NCBI RefSeq assembly: GCF_014356525.2
Contig: NC_052507.1
Location: 930,001-994,000, forward strand
Reading direction: 5' to 3'
DNA length: 64,000 nucleotides
DNA from: Nilaparvata lugens
Lineage: Eukaryota > Arthropoda > Insecta > Hemiptera > Delphacidae
Positions 10,964 through 21,071 of this stretch are shown here, piece after piece. Made by a program: the position numbers and the translations under genes. Numbering within the stretch: the stretch's first letter is position 1; each line of letters begins with the position of its first letter. The notes below the pieces were generated by a model. The model was given only the letters and a program-made list of their open reading frames with translations, was not told the DNA's origin and made no database searches.

Positions 10964-12023
10964 TATTTAAACTCTCATTAATCCCTTCCATTCTTCTTTC
11001 ATTCCAGCTTAAGAGAAACTCTTCACTAACATCCTTTAGTTTTCGAATTAGGGTCAGCACTAAATCTTCTTGCCCTGTTGTGATATATCTGAAGGTTTGT
11101 GTGTGTCTGCTCATTGCTACTATTACATGTTGTGTGCTGTTATATATTCCAAGTTGTTTTTTATTGTTCCTTATCAGAACTACATTCTTGTGAGTTAAGC
11201 CCTGTGCTTCATGAATTGTATGGACTTTAACTGAAGGGTGAAGTTTTGATTGCAGCTCTTCTAGCACTGTTTTCTTCTCGAGCTGAGTGAATGTAAGAAT
11301 CAGAGTGTTAGGTTCAAGTGGTCCAAGTTCTCCATTTGTTATTGGAGGTCTGACGGATAACAGGACCTCATTTTTCGTACTAATGTCCTGGTAGTAGCTG
11401 GAAAGGATGTAGCAGACGTCTATTGGACACCTTCTAGTTACTGTTTGATGGATTCTCTTCTCACAGAGAGATGAAATGTGTGACCATTCAGCTGTTAATT
11501 TACTTCTCTCTATGTAAGGTATTTGGTTTGAATCTCCTAGCAGAATAATCTCAGAAGCACCAGCGAGAGATGAGACAAATCCCACGAAACCTGCATGCAT
11601 TAATACTGCTTCATCTATGAAAACACGTTTGTACTGCTTTTTTGATCCGTTTATTATAAAAGATGAAACTGTTCTATAATCCTGTTTAATTATTCTTTCA
11701 TATTTATTTTTGTGAATTCTATTCACCTCTTGCCTAATTTCATTTATTCCAGCTCTTGTCTGACACAAAATGAGATCTTTACCTGGTGTATGTTGCTGAA
11801 GGATAAAGTGAGTTTTACCACACCCTGGAACTCCATCCATCCAAGTTATTTTTGGCATCTTACAATTTGTGATGTCAACTTTTAGAATATTCTTCAGCAG
11901 CTCAGCATTCAGCATGATTTGGGTGTCTCTACTGACTAGAATATACTTTTCCTTAGTTAAGAATGACTTTGTTGTTTCATTGTAGGGTACGTATTTTCCT
12001 TCATTTTCTAAACAGAAGCCCAT
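10956..12023 (-). CDS. Superfamily 1 helicase, RNA-virus (alphavirus-like) type
   Basis: An intact 355-codon frame carries all the motifs of the helicase of alphavirus-like plus-strand RNA viruses: I/Walker A GVPGCGKT (64-71), II VFIDEA (134-139), III LLGDSNQIPY (161-170), IV TRRCP (196-200), V HTIHEAQGLTHKNVVLI (268-284) and VI VAMSRHTQTFRY (302-313). The segment before Walker A (KITWMDG) also matches the tobamo/virga style. It should bind and hydrolyse NTP and unwind RNA. All key residues are present, so activity is plausible. It lies between the gag-like and RT ORFs of the LINE. It overlaps the upstream ORF by 16 bases and the RT ORF by 8. The frame is open upstream of the ATG back to a TAA near 12056, which leaves open that it was once continuous with the preceding ORF. 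From memory, such helicases are reported in insect TRAS/R1 and Jockey LINEs. Confidence 0.92.
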   Translation of the reverse strand: MGFCLENEGKYVPYNETTKSFLTKEKYILVSRDTQIMLNAELLKNILKVDITNCKMPKITWMDGVPGCGKTHFILQQHTPGKDLILCQTRAGINEIRQEVNRIHKNKYERIIKQDYRTVSSFIINGSKKQYKRVFIDEAVLMHAGFVGFVSSLAGASEIILLGDSNQIPYIERSKLTAEWSHISSLCEKRIHQTVTRRCPIDVCYILSSYYQDISTKNEVLLSVRPPITNGELGPLEPNTLILTFTQLEKKTVLEELQSKLHPSVKVHTIHEAQGLTHKNVVLIRNNKKQLGIYNSTQHVIVAMSRHTQTFRYITTGQEDLVLTLIRKLKDVSEEFLLSWNERRMEGINESLNNE

Positions 12024-12889
12024 TCGATATGTAGTGGATGTCGGCCACAGAAAGTCTTAAGTCGATTGTCGTAGATGTTCATCTCGTTTCGCCTTATCTC
12101 TTGAATACATGCTGCTGAAGAAGAGATATTACTATTCAGTGATGATAGTACTCCCCTATATAAATCCGCATTCAGAACATCATACTGTTGAATAAAGTTC
12201 CTGAGTTCTATCATACTGTTCAAATAAGCATAAAGAATAGAATCATACGGTAGGTATCCTTTTGGACAATCTTCAGAGCCATCGTTTTCATGTGGTATAT
12301 CCAAGAACTTTAGATTGTTTATTCCTCTGTAATAGAATACATAATTCAGGTTTTTAGTTTTAATTACTAAACTTAAAATGTCCAAGCATGTAAACTCGGA
12401 GTCAATATCAAAAGAATCTATTCCAATCGTAATGTTGTATTTATTTATCGATGCATATTCGTCTATTACCAGTAAGAGGTCACGGATACCTAATTGAGCC
12501 TCATTGTTATTATTTTGCGCTAATATCAATGTCAATGAATTTTTAACAAGATGAAAACGAATTGAGCTATTATTTACGTTCCGTAAATAAACAGTAGGTA
12601 AGCTATTGTATTCATCTTGACTCAGCGTTTTCTTCTTGATTGAATGTGCAACGCCTTCTGAAATACGTAAACAATTTTTATTCCAGCGAGCTAATGATAA
12701 ATTAAAATCTGTATATTGACCAAAGCTGAAAATCAAAGACGTCCTACTTTTCGCTGACTGTTTTATTAATTCTGTTTTTTTAATAGATGATAGGAAATCT
12801 TGAATATCTATTTTTATATTTGATGCTGTGAATTTATTTGATGATTTTGAGCTGGAAATTCTATTTTTAATCTTTTTAAGCACTTCCAT
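12008..12889 (-). CDS. LINE ORF of unknown function before helicase
   Basis: A 293-codon frame starts at the first ATG (12889). It is open five codons further, to a TTG at 12904. No known domain is recognised. The N-terminus is lysine/serine-rich and the middle has hydrophobic strand-like stretches (LTLILAQ, IRDLLLVIDEY, ITIGIDSFD). The end, FCGRHPLHIEW, overlaps the helicase start by 16 bases. It follows the zinc-knuckle ORF with a 14-base overlap counted from the ATG. It could be the virus-derived segment that normally precedes the helicase in a viral replicase, or a domain of the LINE's own ORF1. A single indel near 12050 could have separated it from the helicase frame. It has no in-frame stop over 880 bases of AT-rich DNA, which supports real coding. 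Confidence 0.7.
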   Translation of the reverse strand: MEVLKKIKNRISSSKSSNKFTASNIKIDIQDFLSSIKKTELIKQSAKSRTSLIFSFGQYTDFNLSLARWNKNCLRISEGVAHSIKKKTLSQDEYNSLPTVYLRNVNNSSIRFHLVKNSLTLILAQNNNNEAQLGIRDLLLVIDEYASINKYNITIGIDSFDIDSEFTCLDILSLVIKTKNLNYVFYYRGINNLKFLDIPHENDGSEDCPKGYLPYDSILYAYLNSMIELRNFIQQYDVLNADLYRGVLSSLNSNISSSAACIQEIRRNEMNIYDNRLKTFCGRHPLHIEWASV

Positions 12890-14141
12890 AATTTGTTCGA
12901 TCAATTGATTGTTGCAATGCTTTCACATAGCTGGGACACTTTAGATAGTTTACTTTGTGGTCTGAGGGTTTATCAGCTCTTTTGCAGTTAAAACATACTG
13001 GAGGTTTATCGATTGAAGGGCAGGTTTTGATGTTGTGCCCTGTGATGGAGCAATGACCACAGATATCTTCTTCCTTTTTACAATGTTTTGTGATGTGCCC
13101 ATAGACTTGACATTTATAGCACCTTTGCACTGCATGATAATCATTAACTCTACATGATGTCATATCTATAAATATTTTTTTCTTATTAATTATTGCTTTC
13201 CTAATTTCGGGTTCACATTCTACTACCCAATGCACGGAATCCTTGTTTTTCGGCCCTAATTTGAATGATGGCTTGCAACCTTCTTCAAATTTTTGTTTTT
13301 CTATTCCTGAATTGACAAAATTTTTGTTATATATTTCTTCAGTTACCTCTTTGTTAGTGAGATCAGATGGAACATCATAAACAATTATCCTGGGTTTTTA
13401 TTTTGGGGCTCAGTTATCTTGATTTGATCATTATTCACAGCTTTATTCTTCAATAATTTCTTTTTGTCCTCTAGAGAATCCAGAACAATGAGTAAACCTC
13501 CTCCTCTAACGGGTACTGTCTTTTTTATTTTAATGTTATCCTTTCTCGCGATGTTGGTTTTCAGTGTTCCTTTTATTTTTCACTGTCTTGTTTCTCATTA
13601 CCGGTGGAATTTGAGGGTTTAATTAAGACTACCTGTTCTTTTGGAAGGATTTTCCTGACTTGATTATTGGACTGGGGATCGCTTGAAGTAGCTTTTTTCG
13701 GTAGTTGTATCATGTCTGCGTAAGTAATAGGCCTGTCTTTATTTTTAATTTCCTGAACAGATTTGCTTATGTCCTGTAATGAGTCATGAATTTTCGGATG
13801 CCCTAAAGTATCACTTATTTGGCTAATAGTAACTGCTCTCGTTTCTACTTTCACGATTACCAATGCTAATTTTTGAACTAATTCTAAGAAATTATCATAT
13901 TCGGCTCTGGAAACCTTGTTTTTTTAAATTCTGACGAAGCCCATTCCTTGAATTCCGAAGAGATACTCTTCATGTTCATTATGTCTGTGTTGAATTCACT
14001 CAGCAATAATTGTTCAACAGTTTCCATTTTACCTGGTTGTTCTCGTACTTTGAGTCCTTGGTTCCCTGGAAAGTTATCCTCTTCTTCCTCCTCCTCGAAT
14101 TGCGGGATCAGTCCATCCGGTGGTTTGGTTGGTGACCTCAT
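12876..14141 (-). pseudogene. LINE ORF1 (gag-like, CCHC zinc knuckles), frame-broken
   Basis: This is the RNA-binding ORF1 protein of the LINE. It starts at ATG 14141 with an acidic stretch (QFEEEEEEDNF), then a helical segment (ISSEFKEWASSEF), the TYADMIQLPKK motif typical of this ORF1 class, and three knuckles. Two knuckles are canonical CX2CX4HX4C (CYKCQVYGHITKHC and CGHCSITGHNIKTC), and a third is longer (C-x2-C-x8-H-x6-C). The reading frame changes by -1 three times, each time at or beside a run of A on the coding strand: 13919-13925 (7 bases), 13576-13580 (5) and 13395-13399 (5). No other stops intervene. These may be true indels, assembly errors in homopolymers, or slippage. The frame ends with TAA at 12876 inside the start of the next ORF. 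Confidence 0.75.
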
Positions 14142-14287
14142 CTATCCGACGACGATGACGTATGAAGATAGCTGCTGTATGGTTATGTTCCAGTGACCCA
14201 CTTATTGATGAACGATGATTGTTTTGAAAACTATCACTACGGTGAAACTAAACTACTAAGATGTTTACTCTACGAGCGCTACTGTAA
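14142..14287 (-). other. LINE 5' leader
   Basis: About 146 bases lie between the inferred element start and the ORF1 ATG. LINEs of this type carry their promoter inside the leader, but I could not identify a clear initiator or downstream promoter element here. Confidence 0.4.
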
Positions 14288-14442
14288 GACTTCTGTTCAT
14301 ATGTTTGGATGTTCAGATGTTTAGATGTTTAGATGTTTATATGTTTATATTTCACCGGATCTCGAAAACGGCTCTAACGATTCTCACGGTATTCAGAACA
14401 TAGTAGGTTTACTATATAAAACATCAATTGCACTAGGTCTCA
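14288..14442. repeat. Helitron-like repeat fragment
   Basis: Matches 15204-15340 and the arms of the 1697-2945 foldback (tttagatgtttatatg, caccggatctcgaaaacgg, gcactaggtctcat). It abuts the LINE on the left and the second copy of the large repeat unit on the right. Confidence 0.7.
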
Positions 14443-15726
14443 TATGCCGAATATAACTTCAAACTCTTGAAATTTGCAGTTACTTGCCTTACGTATTGTC
14501 TTTCATATATTGTTCACTAAATTGTATTGCTCAAGCCTGGTTTTTATTCTGTAGTTTTGAAACATCTCAACTACACGACAAGCTATGACAGCTTGTTGAG
14601 CAATTTTTACTACTTGTCCTTTTTTTACAATTTTTGTTTCTATTTCGGCGCAAACTGCATGAAAGTGTGTGCAATTACAACGTAGATCTCGCTATAGAGT
14701 TAAAATCTTGATATCAATTTATAAGCATTCAGTCAAAGCTATCTTACGAATATTTACTCTCAATAAAGTCAACATTTTTTTCATTTTTCAGTACCACTTT
14801 GCAAGCTTTAAAAAAAGCCTTTCCTGGGGAAACTAGTGTTCTGGGAAAAGATGTGAACAACCGGTTCAATTTATACTATTTATTCAGTCTTGAAAAAAGA
14901 AAATATACACACTACAAGGTGAGAAAAAATATACAGTTGATGCTGCCTTAAGCTTTATTCTTTATTATTAATTTATTCTTATTACAATAAGTACATCATA
15001 AGAATTATAGGGAGAGGAGGAATAACTTCAATATTTTTTGAAAATAGAACTATAGTACCCTTTAAAATTGATAAAATATTAAAAACCAAGAATATAAATT
15101 GTAATGTCACTACTTGTTTCGGTGATCACACCATAGTACGGTTATAAAAATCAATGTTTAGTATTCATAAGAAAACATTTATCCTATAATATTAAACGAG
15201 CAACTTCTGTTCATATGTTTAGATGATTAGATGTTTATATGTTTATATTTCACCGGATCTCGAAAACGGCTCTAACGATTCTCACGTAATCCAGAACATA
15301 GTAGGTTTACTATATAAAACATCAATTGCACTAGGTCTCATTCCTGGGAAAACTCGCTGAAGGACATTAAAATGATGATTATTATTCATCCTTGGGAAAA
15401 CAGCTGATAATAATTATTTCGTCGAGTGTTGGTGATGGAAGTGAGTGAATTTCAATCCTGATTAATTCCAGTAGATCCATCTTTTTTAATTGGTCTTCTC
15501 TGATTTGGTTCACGTGAAGTTAATCAGGATTAAAATTCAACCGGCTTTTGTGCGACTCTGGGACTTGGTGAGGGAAATTTTTGCATTCCTCTGAGAATTA
15601 ATCTCAATTTACTTTGATCAGATAGAACATTTCTTGTATGGATGTTATTATAATATATTCTTTCTTATAAATTTGTTATGCTTTTGTAGTGCAGAGCGAA
15701 CGAAGCTTGGTCCCTGATATTTTTTA

Positions 15727-15760
15727 TAACCTGACGATGGTGAGATCACCGAAACTAGTA
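15727..15760 (+). ncRNA. Hammerhead core, stem I broken (duplicate)
   Basis: Identical to 6069-6102 through the large duplication. CTGACGA, stem II, GAAA and CTAG-TA are present, but the stem I partner is lost. Confidence 0.45.
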
Positions 15761-15894
15761 CCATTTTAATTCTTGTTTTTTTATATTTTATTAATTTTAA
15801 AGGGTACTATAATTCTATTTTATAAATACAAGAAAGTAGCTTTCAGTTCATACATTTAAAAAAACTTTAATATACCGTGGTTTACATCTTCAAA

Positions 15895-16695
15895 AAAAAA
15901 ATCTGGTGTGGCGCACTCACACAACTCTCCTTGCCGTTATGAAATTTGATCACCTGACGCTAGTGTTCACGCGCATCTCAAGTCTACTATTCAAAGATTT
16001 GAGCCAGCTGGTGACAGGGTAATAACGCTGGAGACACCATGAGGTCTGCTATCTCTTCATAGTGAATGATTTGATAGAATCAACAATAATTTGAAATTGA
16101 ATAATCACATTTTCTCGAATTTAAAGCTTATTTTCAATTTTAGGTGAAAATGTTACTGAACATTAATTGTAGGGATTTTCATGCTCAATCTACTACACTT
16201 GATTTTTTTTGTTTCAACTGTATCTGAAGCCTGATAATTGGGAATCTATCTGCATTGATGGGGCGGAGCTCCTGAAATTTTTACAGATATGGGACTTGTG
16301 GCAGTTGATAGAGCTTATCGATGACTAGTTTAGGTATGAATTTGATCAAAATCGTTGGAGCCGTTTCCGAGAAAATCACGAAAAACCCTGTTTTTGACAA
16401 TATTTTCGCCATTTTAGCCGCCATCTTGAATTGCATTTGATCGAAATTGTTCGTGTCGGATCCTTATAGTGAAAGGACCTTAAGATCCAAATTTCAAGTC
16501 ATTCCGTCAATTGGGAGATGAGATATCGTGTACACAGACGCACATACACTCACACACACACACACACATACATATACCCAAAACCAGTTTTTGGACTCAG
16601 GGGACCTTGAAACGTATAGAAATTTAGAAATTGGGGTACCTTAATTTTTTTCGGAAAGCAATACTTTCCTTACCTATGTTAATAGGGCAAGAAAA
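15895..16695 (-). repeat. C-family repeat with CA microsatellite (duplicate)
   Basis: Equivalent to 6232-7037, with small length differences in the CA run (16551-16567). Confidence 0.75.
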
Positions 16696-17037
16696 GTAAA
16701 AAACTTTAATATACCGTAGTTTACATCTTCAAAATATAGTTCAACTTGATTAATATAACCACCAATATTACTAGGAAAGTGCATATCGGTACATGCACAC
16801 AATACAGGACTAGAAAGAATTGTATGAAAATATAATTTAAAAAAATAAAAGGAGGACAATCCATATGGGAGATGAATATTTTAATATTTGTGATTCAAAA
16901 TCCATGATAGATGAAAAGCGTGTAACATTTGCATTGACTGCATTGATTTGTTCTTTGAATGTCTTCCGGTTTTTATAAATGTGTAAATTGACAATCATTT
17001 AATGCACTCATACATTTTATGAATAAAAATTATTCAA

Positions 17038-17226
17038 TTGATTGGAAGTGACCGTAATCGTCTGAATGTTCCAGATGCTGTTGAAAAGATCGATCACCTC
17101 TTGATAGATCATTATTATGAAAGAGAGATTAAGTCTTATAACAAGGATGAAGAAAATCGTAAGAGAAGAGCGATAAGGAGAAAGAGAAGACAGATAACTC
17201 CATCTTCAAGCTCGTCATTCATGTAA
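17038..17226 (+). CDS. 62-codon basic ORF, second identical copy
   Basis: Same protein as the frame at 7382-7570, carried by repeat unit copy 2. Function unknown. The TTG start argues that it is a captured exon and not a complete gene. Confidence 0.3.
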   Translation: MIGSDRNRLNVPDAVEKIDHLLIDHYYEREIKSYNKDEENRKRRAIRRKRRQITPSSSSSFM

Positions 17227-17420
17227 AAACAAAATTTTCTATTATCAGGAATCATAATATACTTTGATCAGAGACTCAATACTTTATAATATATTAAGCA
17301 TGAAGATAAGATACATCGGTTATTCTAAGCGATGGTATATATAATTTATCATTATACTGATATAATACTTATACCCGCCAACTCTTATGTGAGCCAACTT
17401 ATTTCATATTCCTGTAATAA

Positions 17421-18068
17421 ATATCATATAAAAAATTCCTAAACTGTTTTATTCTTTATTCTTGAAGCCTCAATTTTATCATTACAGTAATGATATGAGA
17501 AGAAGGAGAAAAATCCTATGGAAGGAAAAATTTGTTGAATACTTGGAGCCTTAATATTACAGTAATGATATGAAAAGAAAAAGAAAAATCTGGTGTTGTA
17601 CACTCACACAACTTTCCTTGCTCATTGACCTGTAAGCCTCGTTCTTAAACGAGAATAATTTAGGGGAATAACATAATGACGATTGGCGGCAACATATTTT
17701 AAACTACGATCAGACTACTGTTTATGTGTATATTATAATATTAATTGTTTTCAGAGTACTTTTTCCTTTGTGTAAATAATTGTGGAATAGATGATTTTTT
17801 AAAAGTCGTCATAACAGCTGTTCTACAGATGAAATATCTCGAATCATGTGTTCTTTTTATAAACTCTGCTCTACCCACCTACCTCAAGCACGAGAGGGAG
17901 GTTATAATAGTTATTTGTGCAACTAGTGTGCAAAGTGACAGTTTGCTGCACCGAAAGAAACGTTTACGCCCGAGCCGTAGGCAAGGGCGGAATGGCTTCT
18001 TGAGTGCAGCAGACGAACTTTGCTCACGTATTTCACATTAAACTTTTCCTACAGTTACCATTGAATAT
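17421..18068. repeat. Duplicated segment, ending in D-family repeat
   Basis: Matches 20641-21060 and 21226-21290. The D-family start (aatagttatttgtgcaact) is at 17911. The D copy continues after the LINE insertion at about 19277. Confidence 0.7.
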
Positions 18069-18079
18069 GAGAACTGGTT

Positions 18080-19265
18080 CGTTCGTTCGTTTGTGTCAGG
18101 TGATTATACTTGTATTATATGCCTAAATTAGAATAGTAATCCACTGTTATAGCAGCTTCGTCATTAAAATTAAAGAGGTCTTGTCGATTGCATGCTGGTG
18201 CAAGACGGCACTTTAGGAGGTGTCATCTGACTGGATGTCTCCACAGTCACAATAAGGATCATCAATCTGCCTCCAAGTAGTGCGGTTTTCTTTAGTGCAA
18301 GCACACTCTGCTCTAAGGCGGTTCAGAGTTTTCCATTTACTGTACGGTAGCTCTGCTCCTGCTGTCAGTTGCTCCCTCAGCACTGAGTCAGTGGCATCTG
18401 CACCCTCATGCCAGAGTCGAATTCTTTCTTGTGGTGCTGAGGAGCCCAGCTCCTGTGTCTCTGTTAGAAAGCTGCGACGGGACTTCAAACGGTGAATTGC
18501 AGGGGTATGGCCAAACATTGGATGCCTTTCATCATTAGCTTGGCGAGTTCGCTCGGCCCTACCTGCTATCTCTCTCCGGATTGATGGAGGGGCTATCCCA
18601 CTCAGTTGGTAGAGGTAGTGAGTTTTAGTTGGTTTTAGGCAGCCAGTCACAATCCGGCAGCTTTCGTTGAGAGCCACGTCTACCTTCTTAGCATGGGCTG
18701 AGCGACCCCACACAGGACAAGCATATTCACCAGTGGAGAAACACAGGGCTAAGGCTGTTGTTCGCAGGGTGTGAGCATCAGCACCCCAGGCAGACCCAAC
18801 CAGCTTGCGTAAGAGTGCATTTCTGGAGTTGACCTTCTTTTTCGTTTTTTCACAGTGAGCTTTGAATGTCAGGCTTCTGTCCAATTGAACACCAAGATAA
18901 GTTGGGTTTGCCACATGTGTCAGCTGCTGGCCAGACCAAAAGATTTTAAGCTCCCTTTGGGCTTCTTTGTTTCTGAGGTGGAAAGCACTTACTACAGTCT
19001 TTGTTGTGTTCACCTTCAGGAGATTTGCTTTGTAGTATTTGACTAACTCTGGAATGAAACTATTCAGCTTGTCTTCGACTTCTTTAAAGGTGTTTCCTTT
19101 GGCTGCTACTGCCAGGTCATCAGCATAAATGAAATGTTTTGTGCTGTCTCCAATAGGTTGGTCATTCACAAAAACATTGAAAAGGGCACTCGCGCTCTCA
19201 AAGAGTTTCACCAAAGTTTTATATTAGCAGTTGGAGAACAAAATGCAGCCATACAGGTGATACAA
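18080..19265 (-). pseudogene. 5'-truncated LINE with RT fragment (YADD)
   Basis: A 333-codon minus frame (19214-18213) begins within the RT domain. It has FNVFVNDQP, the HFIYADDLAVAA active site, YLGVQLDRSLTFKAHC, EYACPVWGRSAHAK, CRIVTGCLKPT and IAPPSIRREIA. This is the second half of a LINE RT of a type common in invertebrates. Near 18215 a frameshift moves the end into another frame (HLLKCRLAPACNRQDL) that stops at 18115. The endonuclease and the first RT blocks are missing. The 3' end on the element strand is AACGAACGAACG. An 11-base duplication, GAGAACTGGTT (18069-18079 and 19266-19276), flanks the insertion, which split a D-family repeat. Confidence 0.88.
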
Positions 19266-19276
19266 GAGAACTGGTT

Positions 19277-19429
19277 GATTATATGATTATGGGTAAAATG
19301 ATGGCTGAAATCCATCAAATGTTTGTGTGTGTGTGATGCTGTTATTAATAACAACCTTAACTTAATTCATTTAAAAATTAATAATCCAATTGAAGTTGAA
19401 AATCTCAGCCAAAGTTCTCATTTTTATTC
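19277..19429. repeat. D-family repeat, remainder
   Basis: atgattatgggtaaaatgatggctgaaatccatcaaatg continues the D copy started at 17911 and matches 36030-36070 and 61850-61880. The rest is AT-rich, with no feature. Confidence 0.5.
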
Positions 19430-20640
19430 ATTCAACCGTATCTGAAGCCTGATAATTGGGAATCTATCTGCATTGATGGGGCGGAGCTCCTGAAATTTTT
19501 ACAGATATGGGACTTGTGGCAGTTGATAGAGCTTATCGATGACTAGTTTAGGTATGAATTTGATCAAAATCGTTGGAGCCGTTTCCGAGAAAATCACGAA
19601 AAACCCTGTTTTTGACAATATTTTCGCCATTTTAGCCGCCATCTTGAATTGCATTTGATCGAAATTGTTCGTGTCGGATCCTTATAGTGAAAAGACCTTA
19701 AGATCCAAATTTCAAGTCATTCCGTCAATTGGGAGATGAGATATCGTGTACACAGACGCACATACACTCACACACACACACACATACATATACCCAAAAA
19801 CCAGTTTTTTGGACTCAGGGGACCTTGAAACGTATAGAAATTTAGAAATTGGGGTACCTTAATTTTTTTCGGAAAGCAATACTTTCCTTACCTATGTTAA
19901 TAGGGCAAGAAAAGTAAAAAACTTTAATATACCGTAGTTTACATCTTCAAAATATAGTTCAACTTGATTAATATAACCACCAATATTACTAGGAAAGTGC
20001 ATATCGGTACATGCACACAATAAAGGACTAGAAAGAATTGTATGAAAATATAATTTAAAAAAATTAAAAGGAGGACAATCCATCCATATGGGAGATGAAT
20101 ATTTTAATATTTGTGATTCAAAATCCATGATAGATGAAAAGCGTGTAACATTTGCATTGACTGCATTGATTTGTTCTTTGAATGTCTTCCGGTTTTTATA
20201 AATGTGTAAATTGACAATCATTTAATGCACTCATACATTTTATGAATAAAAATTATTCAATTGATTGGAAGTGACCGTAATCGTCTGAATGTTCCAGATG
20301 CTGTTGAAAAGATCGATCACCTCTTGATAGATCATTATTATGAAAGAGAGATTAAGTCTTATAACAAGGATGAAGAAAATCGTAAGAGAAGAGCGATAAG
20401 GAGAAAGAGAAGACAGATAACTCCATCTTCAAGCTCGTCATTCATGTAAAAACAAAATTTTCTATTATCAGGAATCATAATATACTTTGATCAGAGAATC
20501 GATACTTTATAATATATTAAGCATGAAGATAAGATACATCGGTTATTCTAAGCTATGGTATATATAATTTATCATTATACTGATATAATACTTATACCCG
20601 CCAACTCTTATGTGAGCCAACTTATTTCATATTCCTGTAA
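19430..20640. repeat. Repeat unit copy 3 (partial)
   Basis: Matches 6575-7768 and 16229-17420 nearly exactly, including the C-family end with its CA run (19771-19785), the junction at 19910 and the 62-codon frame. It begins abruptly inside the C repeat. Confidence 0.85.
20261..20449 (+). CDS. 62-codon basic ORF, third identical copy
   Basis: Same protein as 7382-7570 and 17038-17226. Function unknown, and probably not an independent gene. Confidence 0.3.
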   Translation: MIGSDRNRLNVPDAVEKIDHLLIDHYYEREIKSYNKDEENRKRRAIRRKRRQITPSSSSSFM

Positions 20641-21071
20641 TAAATATCATATAAAAAATTCCTAAACTGTTTTATTCTTTATTCTTGAAGCCTCAATTTT
20701 ATCATTACAGTAATGATATGAGAAGAAGGAGAAAAATCCTATGGAAGGAAAAATTTGTTGAATACTTGGAGCCTTAATATTACAGTAATGATATGAAAAG
20801 AAAAAGAAAAATCTGGTGTGGTACACTCACACAACTTTCCTTGCTCATTGACCTGTAAGACTCATTCTTAATCGAGAATAATTAAGGGGAATAACATAAT
20901 GACGATTGGCGGCAACATATTCTAAACTACGATCAGACTACTGTTTATGTGTATAAATATATGATATTAATTGTTTTCAGAGTACTTTTTCCTTTGTGTA
21001 AATTGTGAAATAAGATGATTTTTTAAAAGTCGTCAAAACAGCTGTTCTAAACAGATGAAATATCTCGACTA

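Larger units (their letters stand above)
7769..14287 (-). mobile_element. Jockey/CR1-like LINE carrying viral-type helicase
   Basis: This is a minus-strand non-LTR retrotransposon of about 6.5 kb. In order it has a 5' leader (14287-14142), a gag-like ORF1 with zinc knuckles, an ORF of unknown function, a superfamily 1 helicase ORF and an endonuclease-RT ORF, then a 3' region of about 200 bases without an obvious poly(A) tail. The left limit is where copy 1 of the flanking unit stops matching copy 2 (7768/7769). The right limit is where a dispersed Helitron-like repeat starts (about 14288). No target-site duplication was found, so the flanks have probably been rearranged. Intact helicase and RT frames point to a young insertion. 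Confidence 0.85.
14443..17420. repeat. Repeat unit copy 2
   Basis: Matches copy 1 (4231-4960 and 5958-7768), but the middle is replaced by a different insert at 15178-15616. That insert is a shortened version of the 1697-2945 foldback: the same outer sequence, internal deletion, then a decayed small MITE at about 15450-15560. Confidence 0.85.

Noticed and set aside
13919..13925. Programmed -1 frameshift signal (A7C) in LINE ORF1
   Set aside because: The slippery heptamer is not in register with the incoming frame and no downstream structure is evident; an indel is simpler.
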